From MED-G105 sp039025235 (GTDB lineage: Bacteria > Pseudomonadota > Alphaproteobacteria > Caulobacterales > Parvularculaceae): a stretch of 64,000 nucleotides of DNA. The notes under the pieces are model-generated. The model saw only the letters and a list, made by a program, of their open reading frames with translations, was not told where the DNA came from and did not search any database. Positions within the stretch are counted from its first letter, which is position 1; the number at the start of each line of letters is the position of its first letter. Both the position numbers and the translations under genes were made by a program. Positions 52,918 to 61,112 of this stretch are shown here, one piece after another. The stretch covers positions 1-64,000 of the forward strand of contig JBCCOS010000001.1 of the NCBI GenBank assembly GCA_039025235.1, given 5' to 3'.

Positions 52918-54036
52918 ATGTCAGCTTCGGAATTGTCCCAAACAACGGATATGTATCGTAATCCCGAGAAAGATCCTTTTCCTGGGCGTCAGGAGAGAAT
53001 TCGCAAGTTAAAACAATCGCTTCAGGAACGAATTCTTGTTTTAGATGGGGCCGCAGGAACCTACATCCAAGGCTATGAACTAGATGAGGCAGCGTTCAGA
53101 GGGGAGCGCTTCGCCGATTGGCCGCAGGATGTGCGCGGCAATAACGATCTTCTTATTCTAACGCGGCCGGACATCATTTCGAAGATGCATACCGATTATC
53201 TAGCCGCTGGCGCTGATATGATTGAGACCAATACCTTTTCCTCAACGACGATCGCCCAGGCGGATTATGCGATGGAAGACATCGCTTATGAGCTGAATGT
53301 TGAAGGCGCGCGTCTGGCGAGGGAGGCTGCCGACAAAGCGGCAACAGAGGATCGTCCGCGATTTGTTATTGGCGCCATTGGGCCAACCAATCGAACGGCA
53401 TCAATTTCGCCTGATGTGAATGATCCTGGAATGCGGAATGTGGATTTTGACGCGCTTGCCAAAGCCTATGGTGAGGCGGCGGCTGGCCTTCTTGAGGGCG
53501 GTGCTGATGCGATTTTGCTCGAAACGATATTCGATACACTAAACGCGAAATCGGCAATATTTGCCATTGAGGAAATGTTTGACGAGCAAGGCTTTTCCGT
53601 CCCGCTGATGCTTTCTGTGACTATTACCGACCAGTCAGGCAGGACACTTTCCGGACAAACAGCAGAGGCATTCTGGCGTTCTGTATCGCATGCCAAGCCC
53701 TTAAGTGTTGGCGTAAATTGCGCGCTGGGACCAGACTTGATGCGCCCTTATGTGGCTGATCTAGCACGCGCTGCCGACTGTTATGTTTCAGCGTATCCCA
53801 ATGCTGGTCTACCCAATGCGTTTGGTGAATATGATGAAACACCGGAATCAATGACTGAGCATATGGGCGAATGGGCCCGTAGTGGTTTGGTCAACATTAT
53901 TGGTGGATGCTGTGGGACAACGCCTTCCCACATTGCCGCCTTCTCCGAAGCGCGCAACAATGTCGAGCCGAGAGCGCTTCCAACGATTGACCCGGCCCTT
54001 CGGTTATCAGGCCTTGAGCCTTTCTCGCTGGTTTAA
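52918..54036 (+). CDS. metH: Split methionine synthase, homocysteine-binding half
   Basis: This 372-residue protein is only the homocysteine S-methyltransferase module of cobalamin-dependent MetH. The zinc ligands are C268 (GVNCALGP) and C331/C332 (GGCCGTTPSH). The folate, cobalamin and activation modules are missing. In several alphaproteobacteria MetH is split in this way, and the second gene is usually adjacent, but here argE follows. The ATG at 52918 is preferred over GTG at 52909 because AAAGGTGAG precedes it. Its stop begins element I-8. Confidence 0.92.
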   Translation: MSASELSQTTDMYRNPEKDPFPGRQERIRKLKQSLQERILVLDGAAGTYIQGYELDEAAFRGERFADWPQDVRGNNDLLILTRPDIISKMHTDYLAAGADMIETNTFSSTTIAQADYAMEDIAYELNVEGARLAREAADKAATEDRPRFVIGAIGPTNRTASISPDVNDPGMRNVDFDALAKAYGEAAAGLLEGGADAILLETIFDTLNAKSAIFAIEEMFDEQGFSVPLMLSVTITDQSGRTLSGQTAEAFWRSVSHAKPLSVGVNCALGPDLMRPYVADLARAADCYVSAYPNAGLPNAFGEYDETPESMTEHMGEWARSGLVNIIGGCCGTTPSHIAAFSEARNNVEPRALPTIDPALRLSGLEPFSLV

Positions 54037-54134
54037 AGCGCCTCCATTTTAATTGGAATCAGAACAGCGCTTTAAGGTGTTGATTTTACGCCGTTCCTTA
54101 ACGCCAACCGCACAAAATTGGCTTGGAATTGCTT
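54034..54134 (-). repeat. Palindromic element, family I (I-8)
   Basis: Inverted copy starting with the metH stop codon; the loop is altered (CCGCACAAAATTGG) so the hairpin is weaker. It lies in a tandem-gene gap, and the remaining 220 bases before argE hold nothing I recognise. Confidence 0.85.
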
Positions 54135-54357
54135 GAGTCGGGAAGCGCAAAAGCCAACGTCGGCAAGGGCAAGTCAACTAGAATACAAACACACTAGAAT
54201 ATTGCCCATCGCTAGGGTAAGTTTTGGGGGCGATTATCGGACCAGCGAAGACAACCGCTAAAACACGTTGTTTTGGTCATTCAATTATTCCTATCGACGA
54301 ACCTGCTGCGCGTCGTGAAAAACGCGTTGCACTCAACTCCTGGATATCGAGAACGAC

Positions 54358-55530
54358 ATGTATGACGGACCAGATTTAGACCTCACCAGCCAGATCGATT
54401 GGATCAAACGGCTTATTGCCTACGATACGACCTCTTCAAAGTCGAACCTTACGCTGGTGGATGATGTCGAGGCCTATCTTCAAAGCCATGGCGTAAAAAC
54501 TTGGCGCGTGCCAAACGATGACGGTACCAAAACCAATCTTTATGCGCTTGTCGGACCTGAGGTCCCCGGCGGTGTGGTCCTTTCAGGTCATACGGATGTG
54601 GTTCCAATTGCTGGCCAGGATTGGGATACGGACCCTTGGACCCTTACCCAAAAGGGCGATCGTCTTTATGGTCGCGGTACCTGCGATATGAAGGCTTTTT
54701 CGGCGATAGGCCTTTCCCTAGTGCCCGATATGGTTGCTGCTGGTCTGAAGAAACCGATCATATTTGCGCTATCCTATGATGAAGAAGTTGGTTGCCTCGG
54801 TGCACCGCGCATGATCGAGAAAATCGCAGAGCACATGCCCCCTATTTCTGCTGTCATTGTTGGTGAACCAACGGAAATGCGTGTCGTTGATGGGCATAAG
54901 GGGATTGCGTCTTACCGCACGACCGTTACCGGACATACGTCGCACTCGAGCCAGACCGACCGTGGTGTTTCCGCTGTTGAAGCCGCTGCGAAGCTCATTA
55001 CCAAAATTAGCGAAATGCGGACGAAGCGGGTTCAAGACGCTGATCCGGATTGTGGATTCCATCCGCCCCATTCGACCATGACGGTCAATGTGGCCAATGG
55101 TGGGACACAATTAAACATTATGGCTGCCCATTGCAGTTTCGAATGGGATTGCCGTGTGGTGCCTGGGGAAAGTGCTGCGGAGGTGCTCGCGGAATTTGAA
55201 GATCACGCGCGCGGTGTTCAGAATGAAATGCGGAATATCGCTGCAGGATGTCGCATCGAGACGGAAACCCTGACTAATGCGCCGGCGCTCGCGCCATCAC
55301 CTAATAATGATGCGGCGGACCTAGCAAAAGCGCTAACGGGGTATAATGGCACGGAAGTGGTTTCTTATGCCGCCGAGGCTGGCCAATTCCAGGAGGCTGG
55401 CTTTTCAACAGTGATCTGCGGGCCAGGCTCCATCGACCAAGCGCATCAGGCCAATGAGTTCATCGAAATTGAGCAGGTTGCGCTTTGTCGCTTGTTTATT
55501 GAAAAGCTGATTAAAAGGTTGGCGCGTTAG
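54358..55530 (+). CDS. argE: Acetylornithine deacetylase
   Basis: An M20 zinc hydrolase that removes acetyl from N-acetylornithine in arginine synthesis. Metal-binding residues are visible in SGHTDVVP, GRGTCDMKAF, SYDEEVGCLG, VGEPTEM and the C-terminal AHQANEF. The 390-residue length is right for the ArgE/DapE group. Annotation as ArgE over DapE rests on the overall pattern (RLIAYDTTSSKSN start). The ATG has no strong ribosome-binding site. Confidence 0.9.
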   Translation: MYDGPDLDLTSQIDWIKRLIAYDTTSSKSNLTLVDDVEAYLQSHGVKTWRVPNDDGTKTNLYALVGPEVPGGVVLSGHTDVVPIAGQDWDTDPWTLTQKGDRLYGRGTCDMKAFSAIGLSLVPDMVAAGLKKPIIFALSYDEEVGCLGAPRMIEKIAEHMPPISAVIVGEPTEMRVVDGHKGIASYRTTVTGHTSHSSQTDRGVSAVEAAAKLITKISEMRTKRVQDADPDCGFHPPHSTMTVNVANGGTQLNIMAAHCSFEWDCRVVPGESAAEVLAEFEDHARGVQNEMRNIAAGCRIETETLTNAPALAPSPNNDAADLAKALTGYNGTEVVSYAAEAGQFQEAGFSTVICGPGSIDQAHQANEFIEIEQVALCRLFIEKLIKRLAR

Positions 55531-55717
55531 ATCTGCAGGTTGATTGAGTTCATTTTAGGGGCAATTTCGGTACCGGTTCGGTACCGGGTTAATCCGCAGA
55601 AGCCTCGGAAAAATAACAGCTTAGCCAAAATTTCCTCCCCTTTATTTACGGGCGGTTTACCCTGTCTTGCGACTGTATTCAGGAATTTAGTCTGATGACG
55701 GTCGGAGCATTGAGTCC

Positions 55718-57199
55718 GTGAAACGTATTACAAAGTGTCGTGCATGTGGTTCGTCCGCGCTCACGCCTGCCTTTGACATCGAGACGGTTGTCGATGATAA
55801 GCGGCGCAAAGGCGGTCGTTCTCGGCAGGTAACCACGAAGACCGCGTTCGTCGTTTGTGATTCAACAAAAGATCCGGAGGCCTGCGGACTGTTACAGCGT
55901 GCTGAGCAGGTGTCGGCGCCCAGCCCCTCTGCGCCTTCGGGGCATTTTCGCTCAAACCGAGGCCATTTGCGTACGGCTGCCACTGAAGCCCTTGAAATGA
56001 TTTCCGGCCGTGACTGCGCGGCTTTGGATATCGGTTGCTCCGATGGCACCTTGTTATCGTTTTATCCGCGCTGGGTTGACCGTGTGGGGATTGATACAAA
56101 TGCAATTGTTGAACGCGTCGGAGCATGGGCAAAAATGCATCGCGCATCCTTTCCCTCGGGTGATTCAGAGGAGGCCCTCGGGGACAGAAAGTTTGATCTC
56201 GTATCGGCTATTTCGGTTTTAGAGGACATTGATGACCCCCGTGCATTTTTGAATGCAGCAAAAGATCAACTCACACCCGATGGTGTCTTAGTCATTGAAA
56301 CGCTTTATGCACCAATGGTTTTGACCCGCACCAATATCGAACCGGTTTTCAATGGTCATTCGGCGATTTATGCACTGGGCCCGTTGGAAAGACTGTTTCG
56401 TGCGTGTGGTCTGAAGATTTTCCGCGGTACCTTAACCGATAAAAATGGTGGCTCCGTTCGTTTATTTGCAACCCATACGGACGTTGATGAATATGATTTT
56501 GACCCTTGGTATGAAAAACTTGCCCGGCTTTGGGATGAAGAAAATGCGTTAGCGCTAAGAATGCTTGCGCCATATCAGGCTTATGAAGGGCGCGCCTTGG
56601 CAGCACGTGAAGCCTTTGCAAAACTTGTGACCGAATCGGTACGGTATGGAGAAACGGCACAAATTCTTGGCACTGACGCGGCCGCACGTCAGCTTTTTGC
56701 CTGGGCGGGAGCGGGGCAAAACGCGATCGAAGCGGCGGTTGTTCTCGATGGGTCTCTTGATCACGGGCACAATGAATCAACGGACAGATCTGTTGAGGGT
56801 GAGAGCGGTCAACAAAATAGTACCAGTAAAGATCTTGAAGATCTTGATAATCTGGCGGGTGAGCGCCAAAGGCTGTTCCCCGGTGGCCCTGAACTCATCA
56901 GCGAGCATGAAGCGCGCGGGTTGCAAGCTGATGTGTTGATTGCGCCTGCGACCTATAAACGCGATTTACTGGAGCGTTGGCGTGAGCAGATCTTGCGTGG
57001 TGCAAAGATGATTTTCGCCTCGCCACAGCCACATATCGTGTCTGCGACCAATTACTCTGCTGAATTTGGTAAAGCGCTGGTAGGCGCTGAGGGAACTGGT
57101 GGCACCGATACCCTTCGCGCGATCCTTGGCGCGGCAGGTGGGCCAAGATTGGTTGTTGACCGCAAAGATGACGACGACCGAACAGTTGCGCGTGCCTGA
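55718..57199 (+). CDS. SAM-dependent C-methyltransferase-like protein
   Basis: The 493-residue protein resembles sugar C-methyltransferases: an N-terminal zinc-like motif (CRACGSS), then a class I SAM domain (DIGCSDGTLLSFYP, residues 106-119), then a C-terminal domain (Methyltransf_14-like, including KNGGSVRLFATH). Only part of the usual zinc set is seen, and the C-terminal part has an Asp/Ser-rich insertion (about 350-377). The substrate is not known. GTG start with GGAG upstream. It converges with a phosphatase gene across element I-9. Confidence 0.7.
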   Translation: MKRITKCRACGSSALTPAFDIETVVDDKRRKGGRSRQVTTKTAFVVCDSTKDPEACGLLQRAEQVSAPSPSAPSGHFRSNRGHLRTAATEALEMISGRDCAALDIGCSDGTLLSFYPRWVDRVGIDTNAIVERVGAWAKMHRASFPSGDSEEALGDRKFDLVSAISVLEDIDDPRAFLNAAKDQLTPDGVLVIETLYAPMVLTRTNIEPVFNGHSAIYALGPLERLFRACGLKIFRGTLTDKNGGSVRLFATHTDVDEYDFDPWYEKLARLWDEENALALRMLAPYQAYEGRALAAREAFAKLVTESVRYGETAQILGTDAAARQLFAWAGAGQNAIEAAVVLDGSLDHGHNESTDRSVEGESGQQNSTSKDLEDLDNLAGERQRLFPGGPELISEHEARGLQADVLIAPATYKRDLLERWREQILRGAKMIFASPQPHIVSATNYSAEFGKALVGAEGTGGTDTLRAILGAAGGPRLVVDRKDDDDRTVARA

Positions 57200-57213
57200 G
57201 ATACTTCCGGCTC

Positions 57214-57316
57214 TAAAGCGCCGCCGTTTCAATTGGAATCAAAACGGCGCTTGAAGTCGTTGATTTTACGCATTTCCTTAATGCCAACCGCACGCACTTG
57301 GCTTGGAAATGCTTTA
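57214..57316 (-). repeat. Palindromic element, family I (I-9)
   Basis: Inverted near-consensus copy 15 bases after the methyltransferase stop, at a convergent junction. Confidence 0.92.
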
Positions 57317-57399
57317 GAGGCTACTGGTCCACGCATCACAAAGCATTTAACACTTGAGCTTTCCATTTGACATGAAATTATTTTTGGGATTGCGCGGCT

Positions 57400-58191
57400 T
57401 CATTCGTGGACGGTTATAAATTCTCGTTTACTGCCTTCGAGTCGGACGGCGGACAGTTTTCCTGTCCAGATAGCGCCGGTATCCACAGCAATACGCCAGC
57501 CGGCGTCTAGCGGCTTCTTCACGGGATGGTGTCCGTGTACGACTATTTTTTCTGGGCGTTGGTCAGGGGCGGTATTGTGAAATTCATCACGGATCCAGAG
57601 AAGATCACGCTCTGACTGCTCTTTGAGGGGCGTGCCGGGTTTCACACCAGCATGGGCAAAATAGTAATCACCTGCTTCATAGGACAAAAGAAGCTGTTCT
57701 AAAAATGATAGGTGCGATTGGGGAATGGCCTTTGCCAAATCACTTGCCATGCTGTCTTGTGATCGTGTGAGACCGGCATCAACACCATAGCTTTCTAGCG
57801 TTTCGATGCCACCCCATTCAAGCCATCGATCCGATTCGTGAGCGGATTTAATAAACTCAAGCATCCCCGCTTCATGATTGCCTTTCAAAAAAACCGTATC
57901 AGTGGTGCTATGTGAAAGCTTAGTGAGAAGATCAAGAACACTCTTAGAATCAGGACCACGATCAACATAATCACCTAGAAATATCAGCCGATATTTCTTG
58001 CCGTCTGACTTCGACGCTTCAAATCTTTCAATGCCGTGGAGTATTTGGTGCAAAAGATCCGATCGCCCATGAATGTCGCCAATGGCATAGAGGCGTAATC
58101 CTTCAGGAACGCGCGCTTTTTGCGTTTCAGTATTGGTGTTAGCGTCTTTCTCACTGAGTAACCGTGATAGTTTGAAAAAACGATTGAGCAT
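57400..58191 (-). CDS. PPP-type metallophosphoesterase
   Basis: It has all the PPP phosphatase metal motifs in order: GDIHG, GDYVDRG, GNHEAGML, HAGVKPG and VHGHHP. The length (263 residues) is in the range of bacterial serine/threonine protein phosphatases and diadenosine tetraphosphate hydrolases; I cannot choose between them. The ATG start lies 430 bases from the divergent GalE-like gene. Confidence 0.9.
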   Translation of the reverse strand: MLNRFFKLSRLLSEKDANTNTETQKARVPEGLRLYAIGDIHGRSDLLHQILHGIERFEASKSDGKKYRLIFLGDYVDRGPDSKSVLDLLTKLSHSTTDTVFLKGNHEAGMLEFIKSAHESDRWLEWGGIETLESYGVDAGLTRSQDSMASDLAKAIPQSHLSFLEQLLLSYEAGDYYFAHAGVKPGTPLKEQSERDLLWIRDEFHNTAPDQRPEKIVVHGHHPVKKPLDAGWRIAVDTGAIWTGKLSAVRLEGSKREFITVHE

Positions 58192-58621
58192 ACTTTATCC
58201 GCGGCTTTGAAATACTCTGCTATGATGCATTATTATTTTGATCTCACGATAAATCGCTTCGCAATTATCTCCGATGGGGCGCGCTGACCGCACGGCGTCC
58301 GGTCGGACGCTTGGATCGGGGGCCAACTTTGTCCCTTACCAAGCGCCAGGGTTTCGATCTCAAGATAGATCGCTTTGCTCTCGTCTCGCGGTCGTCAGCA
58401 ATATATCTTGAAAACGCGTATGTTTTGTTGGTTTTTAGGTATTATTGCCGGGTTTAAAAGCGTCACGCTTCTCTCAATGAGCCTCGTTTTCACCTCTACG
58501 GTTAAGACGCAACAAAAATTCATAAAACTGTAAAGTCGAAATCAGTCTAAATAGAGATTATATTAAGATACGAGCTTAGAAGTGTTCGATTGAGATAACT
58601 GCCCTTGGGAAAGAACGGTGA
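58192..58621. other. Divergent intergenic region
   Basis: About 430 bp without a gene. It contains two imperfect direct copies (about 33 bp each, at 58240 and 58356) of a sequence starting GATCTCA-GATAGATCGCTT. Their purpose is unknown. Confidence 0.4.
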
Positions 58622-59683
58622 ATGGCAATATTAGTGACCAGCGGTGCAGATTATGTGGGAGCGCACATGCTTCTCGCCCTTGAGGGAGCGGAGGAGACAG
58701 CAGTTGCGCTTGACGATTTGTCCCATGGCGCGCGCTGGATGGCTCCAGCATCAGCCGCTTTTGAGCTCTGTGACGTCCGCAATCGCGATGCAATGATTGC
58801 GATCTTGCAAAAGTATGATGTTGAAGAGGTCATTCATTTCGTCGGTGGGTCTACACATCTTCAGGACTCGATCAAACGTCCGCTGAATGCTTACAGATAT
58901 AATGTGTCACATACACTGAGCCTGCTTGAGGCCTGTGTTGTTGTTGGCGTGAAGCGTTTTGTGTTTTCATCGACGGCTGCAGTCTATGGCGCTCAAGAGC
59001 GCTCGCCAGTGAACGAGCATGCGCCTATCGATCCGATAACGCCCTATGGGGCCTCGATGTCAATGGCGGAACAAATGCTTTCTGACGCGGCCGAGGCTTA
59101 CAATATAGATTACGTTATTCTTCGATATTTCAATGTTGCAGGCGCCGATCCCAAGCTGCGTGCCGGACAAATTGGCAAACCCACTCACCTGGTGCGTGTC
59201 GCTGCGCAAATTGCTTGCGGGGCGCGTAGTGAAAATTTGCAAATCTACGGCTCAGATTATCCGACACCTGATGGAACAGCCATCCGGGATTATGTGCATG
59301 TGAGTGATCTTGCCGATGCGCACTTGTCCGCTTTAAATCGCCTAAGACGCGGTGGCGCATCAACAATTCTAAATTGCGGATATGGACGAGGGTATTCCGT
59401 GTTAGAAGTAATTGATGCTGTGGAACGTGTTACAGGGGATCACCTGCCTCGCGAACGAGCGCCGCGACGTCCCGGAGACCCGGCCCAGTTGATTGCTGAC
59501 AGTGTCGCAATCCGATCCCAGCTCGACTGGCGCCCGCGCTATGACGAAATTGATTTCATTGTTAAAACGGCAATCGACTGGGAAACAAAAATGCTAACCA
59601 GTCCGATGAAGGTTGGGCGGGGTGGATCTGGAAGCGGTCAAATGGAAAAGTCGGCCATCAGCGCCGTCGGCAGCGGGTTATAA
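58622..59683 (+). CDS. GalE-like epimerase homolog lacking catalytic residues
   Basis: The sequence follows UDP-glucose 4-epimerase (GalE/ExoB) over its length, with SSTAAVYG, LRYFNVAGADP, DYPTPDGTAIRDYVHVSDL and NCGYGRGYSVLEV. Key residues are changed: the nucleotide-binding GGAGYIG motif reads SGADYVG (S7 and D10 replace glycines), and the YxxxK catalytic motif reads Y142-G-A-S-M146, so the Lys is missing. It is probably not an active epimerase, or uses altered chemistry. A 35-residue Gly/Ser-rich tail follows. It could be a pseudoenzyme. Confidence 0.85.
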   Translation: MAILVTSGADYVGAHMLLALEGAEETAVALDDLSHGARWMAPASAAFELCDVRNRDAMIAILQKYDVEEVIHFVGGSTHLQDSIKRPLNAYRYNVSHTLSLLEACVVVGVKRFVFSSTAAVYGAQERSPVNEHAPIDPITPYGASMSMAEQMLSDAAEAYNIDYVILRYFNVAGADPKLRAGQIGKPTHLVRVAAQIACGARSENLQIYGSDYPTPDGTAIRDYVHVSDLADAHLSALNRLRRGGASTILNCGYGRGYSVLEVIDAVERVTGDHLPRERAPRRPGDPAQLIADSVAIRSQLDWRPRYDEIDFIVKTAIDWETKMLTSPMKVGRGGSGSGQMEKSAISAVGSGL

Positions 59684-59787
59684 ATCACAAAATATATTGA
59701 TGATGCTACCGTGATTACTGGTAATGGGACCATAAAAGCTCAGTCGCCCATGGTGCAGGCCATGATGCAGGGTAGGAAGTCGCGTTG

Positions 59788-60276
59788 ATGTCACTAAGTC
59801 GTTTTTGGCGAATCGTATTTTTCGCCCTGTTGATTTGTGTTGCTTATCTCAGTCTCACGCCTGACGCTGATGCCGCACGTCGGGGCAACGCCATTGCCCG
59901 TATACTCTCCAACCTTATTTTCCAGTCTCCAGCCTATCACGATAAGGTCGCCCACTTCTTGGCTTATCTTGCCCTAAGTGGATCCTTCACGCTTGCCCAA
60001 TTGCAAATCGTCTCTAAGCGTATCGCGGTTCCTCGTATCATTAATCTGGTGATTATCGTGTTCTTCGGATTTTTAATGGAGGGGCTACAGGGTTTGACGA
60101 TAAGCCGTACACCCGATGCCCTGGACGCGCTTGCAAACACCGCAGGTGTATTATGCGCTTATCCGTTAGCCTTAATTTTCGAAGCGATTGTCGGATTTAC
60201 GAAAAGTCGAAATTTTAAGTTTCTTAAAAGCGGCGACCCAGACGCTGACAAATCCAGCGCGTCAAGCACCGTATGA
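59788..60276 (+). CDS. VanZ-like membrane protein
   Basis: The 162-residue product has four membrane helices and the VanZ-type motifs DKVAHFLAYLALSG and EGLQGL...RTPDALDALANTAG. VanZ relatives have varied roles and the function here is unknown. The ATG at 59788 has AGGAAG upstream. It lies 104 bases after the GalE-like gene. Confidence 0.8.
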   Translation: MSLSRFWRIVFFALLICVAYLSLTPDADAARRGNAIARILSNLIFQSPAYHDKVAHFLAYLALSGSFTLAQLQIVSKRIAVPRIINLVIIVFFGFLMEGLQGLTISRTPDALDALANTAGVLCAYPLALIFEAIVGFTKSRNFKFLKSGDPDADKSSASSTV

Positions 60277-60446
60277 TGATGCCGTCATTGGTGTCGTATT
60301 TTTTGAAAGTATCTGAACCCGGTTAGAGGAGACGGTGGCAACCTGTCACATACGGTGGCAAGATATTTATTTGTGTCGTCTTCAATCCGAACCGGGTTCA
60401 GGAAGCTCTCCCAAGCACAATGATGTGTTGTCCCATTCATCTCAGT

Positions 60447-60551
60447 TAGAGCGCTTCGCCGATAAGTGTGATCGGTTATCGGCAAAAGAAGCGCGACCAA
60501 ACAAGGACTTAGAGCGGCGTTCCGATTCCATCGGAACGCAAAAAGCTCTAG
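60447..60551 (+). repeat. Palindromic element, family II (II-5)
   Basis: Inner arms GCCGATAA/TTATCGGC, like II-1, around the loop AAGTGTGATCGGTT. Hairpin 2 is GAGCGGCGTTCCGATTCCATC with GGAACGC. It lies about 170 bases after the VanZ-like gene. Confidence 0.92.
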
Positions 60552-60582
60552 TATCACTGAGGACCCGAGCATAGGACTGTTT

Positions 60583-60672
60583 TTAGGCAAGGGATGCAAT
60601 TGTGAAAGCCGCAGGGGTCACTGCAGCAACAACAACAATGAGTGTTGTCAGTACAAAAATGATACCATTCAT
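60583..60672 (-). CDS. Predicted 29-residue membrane microprotein
   Basis: The reading frame is M-N-G followed by a single hydrophobic helix (IIFVLTTLIVVVAAVTPAAF). The Shine-Dalgarno AAAGGA lies 8 bases before the ATG. The strong ribosome-binding site and pure membrane composition support it as a real small protein; there is no homology evidence I can recall. It lies between elements II-5 and I-10. Confidence 0.5.
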   Translation of the reverse strand: MNGIIFVLTTLIVVVAAVTPAAFTIASLA

Positions 60673-60926
60673 CTTGTGGGTCCTTTCTGGCTGGTTTCTT
60701 TACACGGCTTACATAGAGAGACCTTGAAAGGAAAAAAGGGGGCTCTGTTGCATCTCGGCGCACCGCAAAAACGGTTTATCGCATCTGCAACATATTTGTG
60801 TTCGCCGGGATCGGTGATCCATCCATCGCTGCGACTATTCATTCTGGTCCAAGCATTTTCAGGCCAAGCGCGCGTTTAATCGCCCGTTTGATTTTTGTCA
60901 GAAACGCGTAAGGGATGTAGCGAGAT

Positions 60927-61027
60927 TAAAGCGCCTCCGTTTCAATTGGAATCAGAACGGCGCTTTAGGTTTTTGAATTTACGCATTTCCGTAACGCCAA
61001 CCGCACACACTTGGCTTGGAAATGCTT
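60927..61027 (-). repeat. Palindromic element, family I (I-10)
   Basis: Inverted consensus-type copy with loop variants (CCGCACACACTTGG), at the convergent VanZ/ChrR junction and next to the chrR terminator. Confidence 0.92.
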
Positions 61028-61052
61028 GAATATCGCAAAAAATGCAGCGGCA

Positions 61053-61080
61053 ACAAAAAAGCGAGGCACAAGGCCTCGCT
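61053..61080 (-). terminator. Rho-independent terminator of the rpoE-chrR operon
   Basis: On the minus strand, AGCGAGGC/GCCTCGCT forms a perfect stem followed by TTTTTT. It ends 32 bases past the ChrR stop. Confidence 0.9.
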
Positions 61081-61112
61081 GATATCAATACTGTAGATCT
61101 CGCGCCGGAATA

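Larger units (their letters stand above)
60277..61112. other. Convergent region with two palindromic elements
   Basis: It holds element II-5, a small microprotein gene (below), a decayed element-like stretch at about 60858-60910 and element I-10. The end contains the terminator of the anti-sigma gene. Nothing else was recognised. Confidence 0.6.

Noticed and set aside
60858..60910. Additional full palindromic element
   Set aside because: Only part of the arms can be paired, so it is noted as decayed and not counted.
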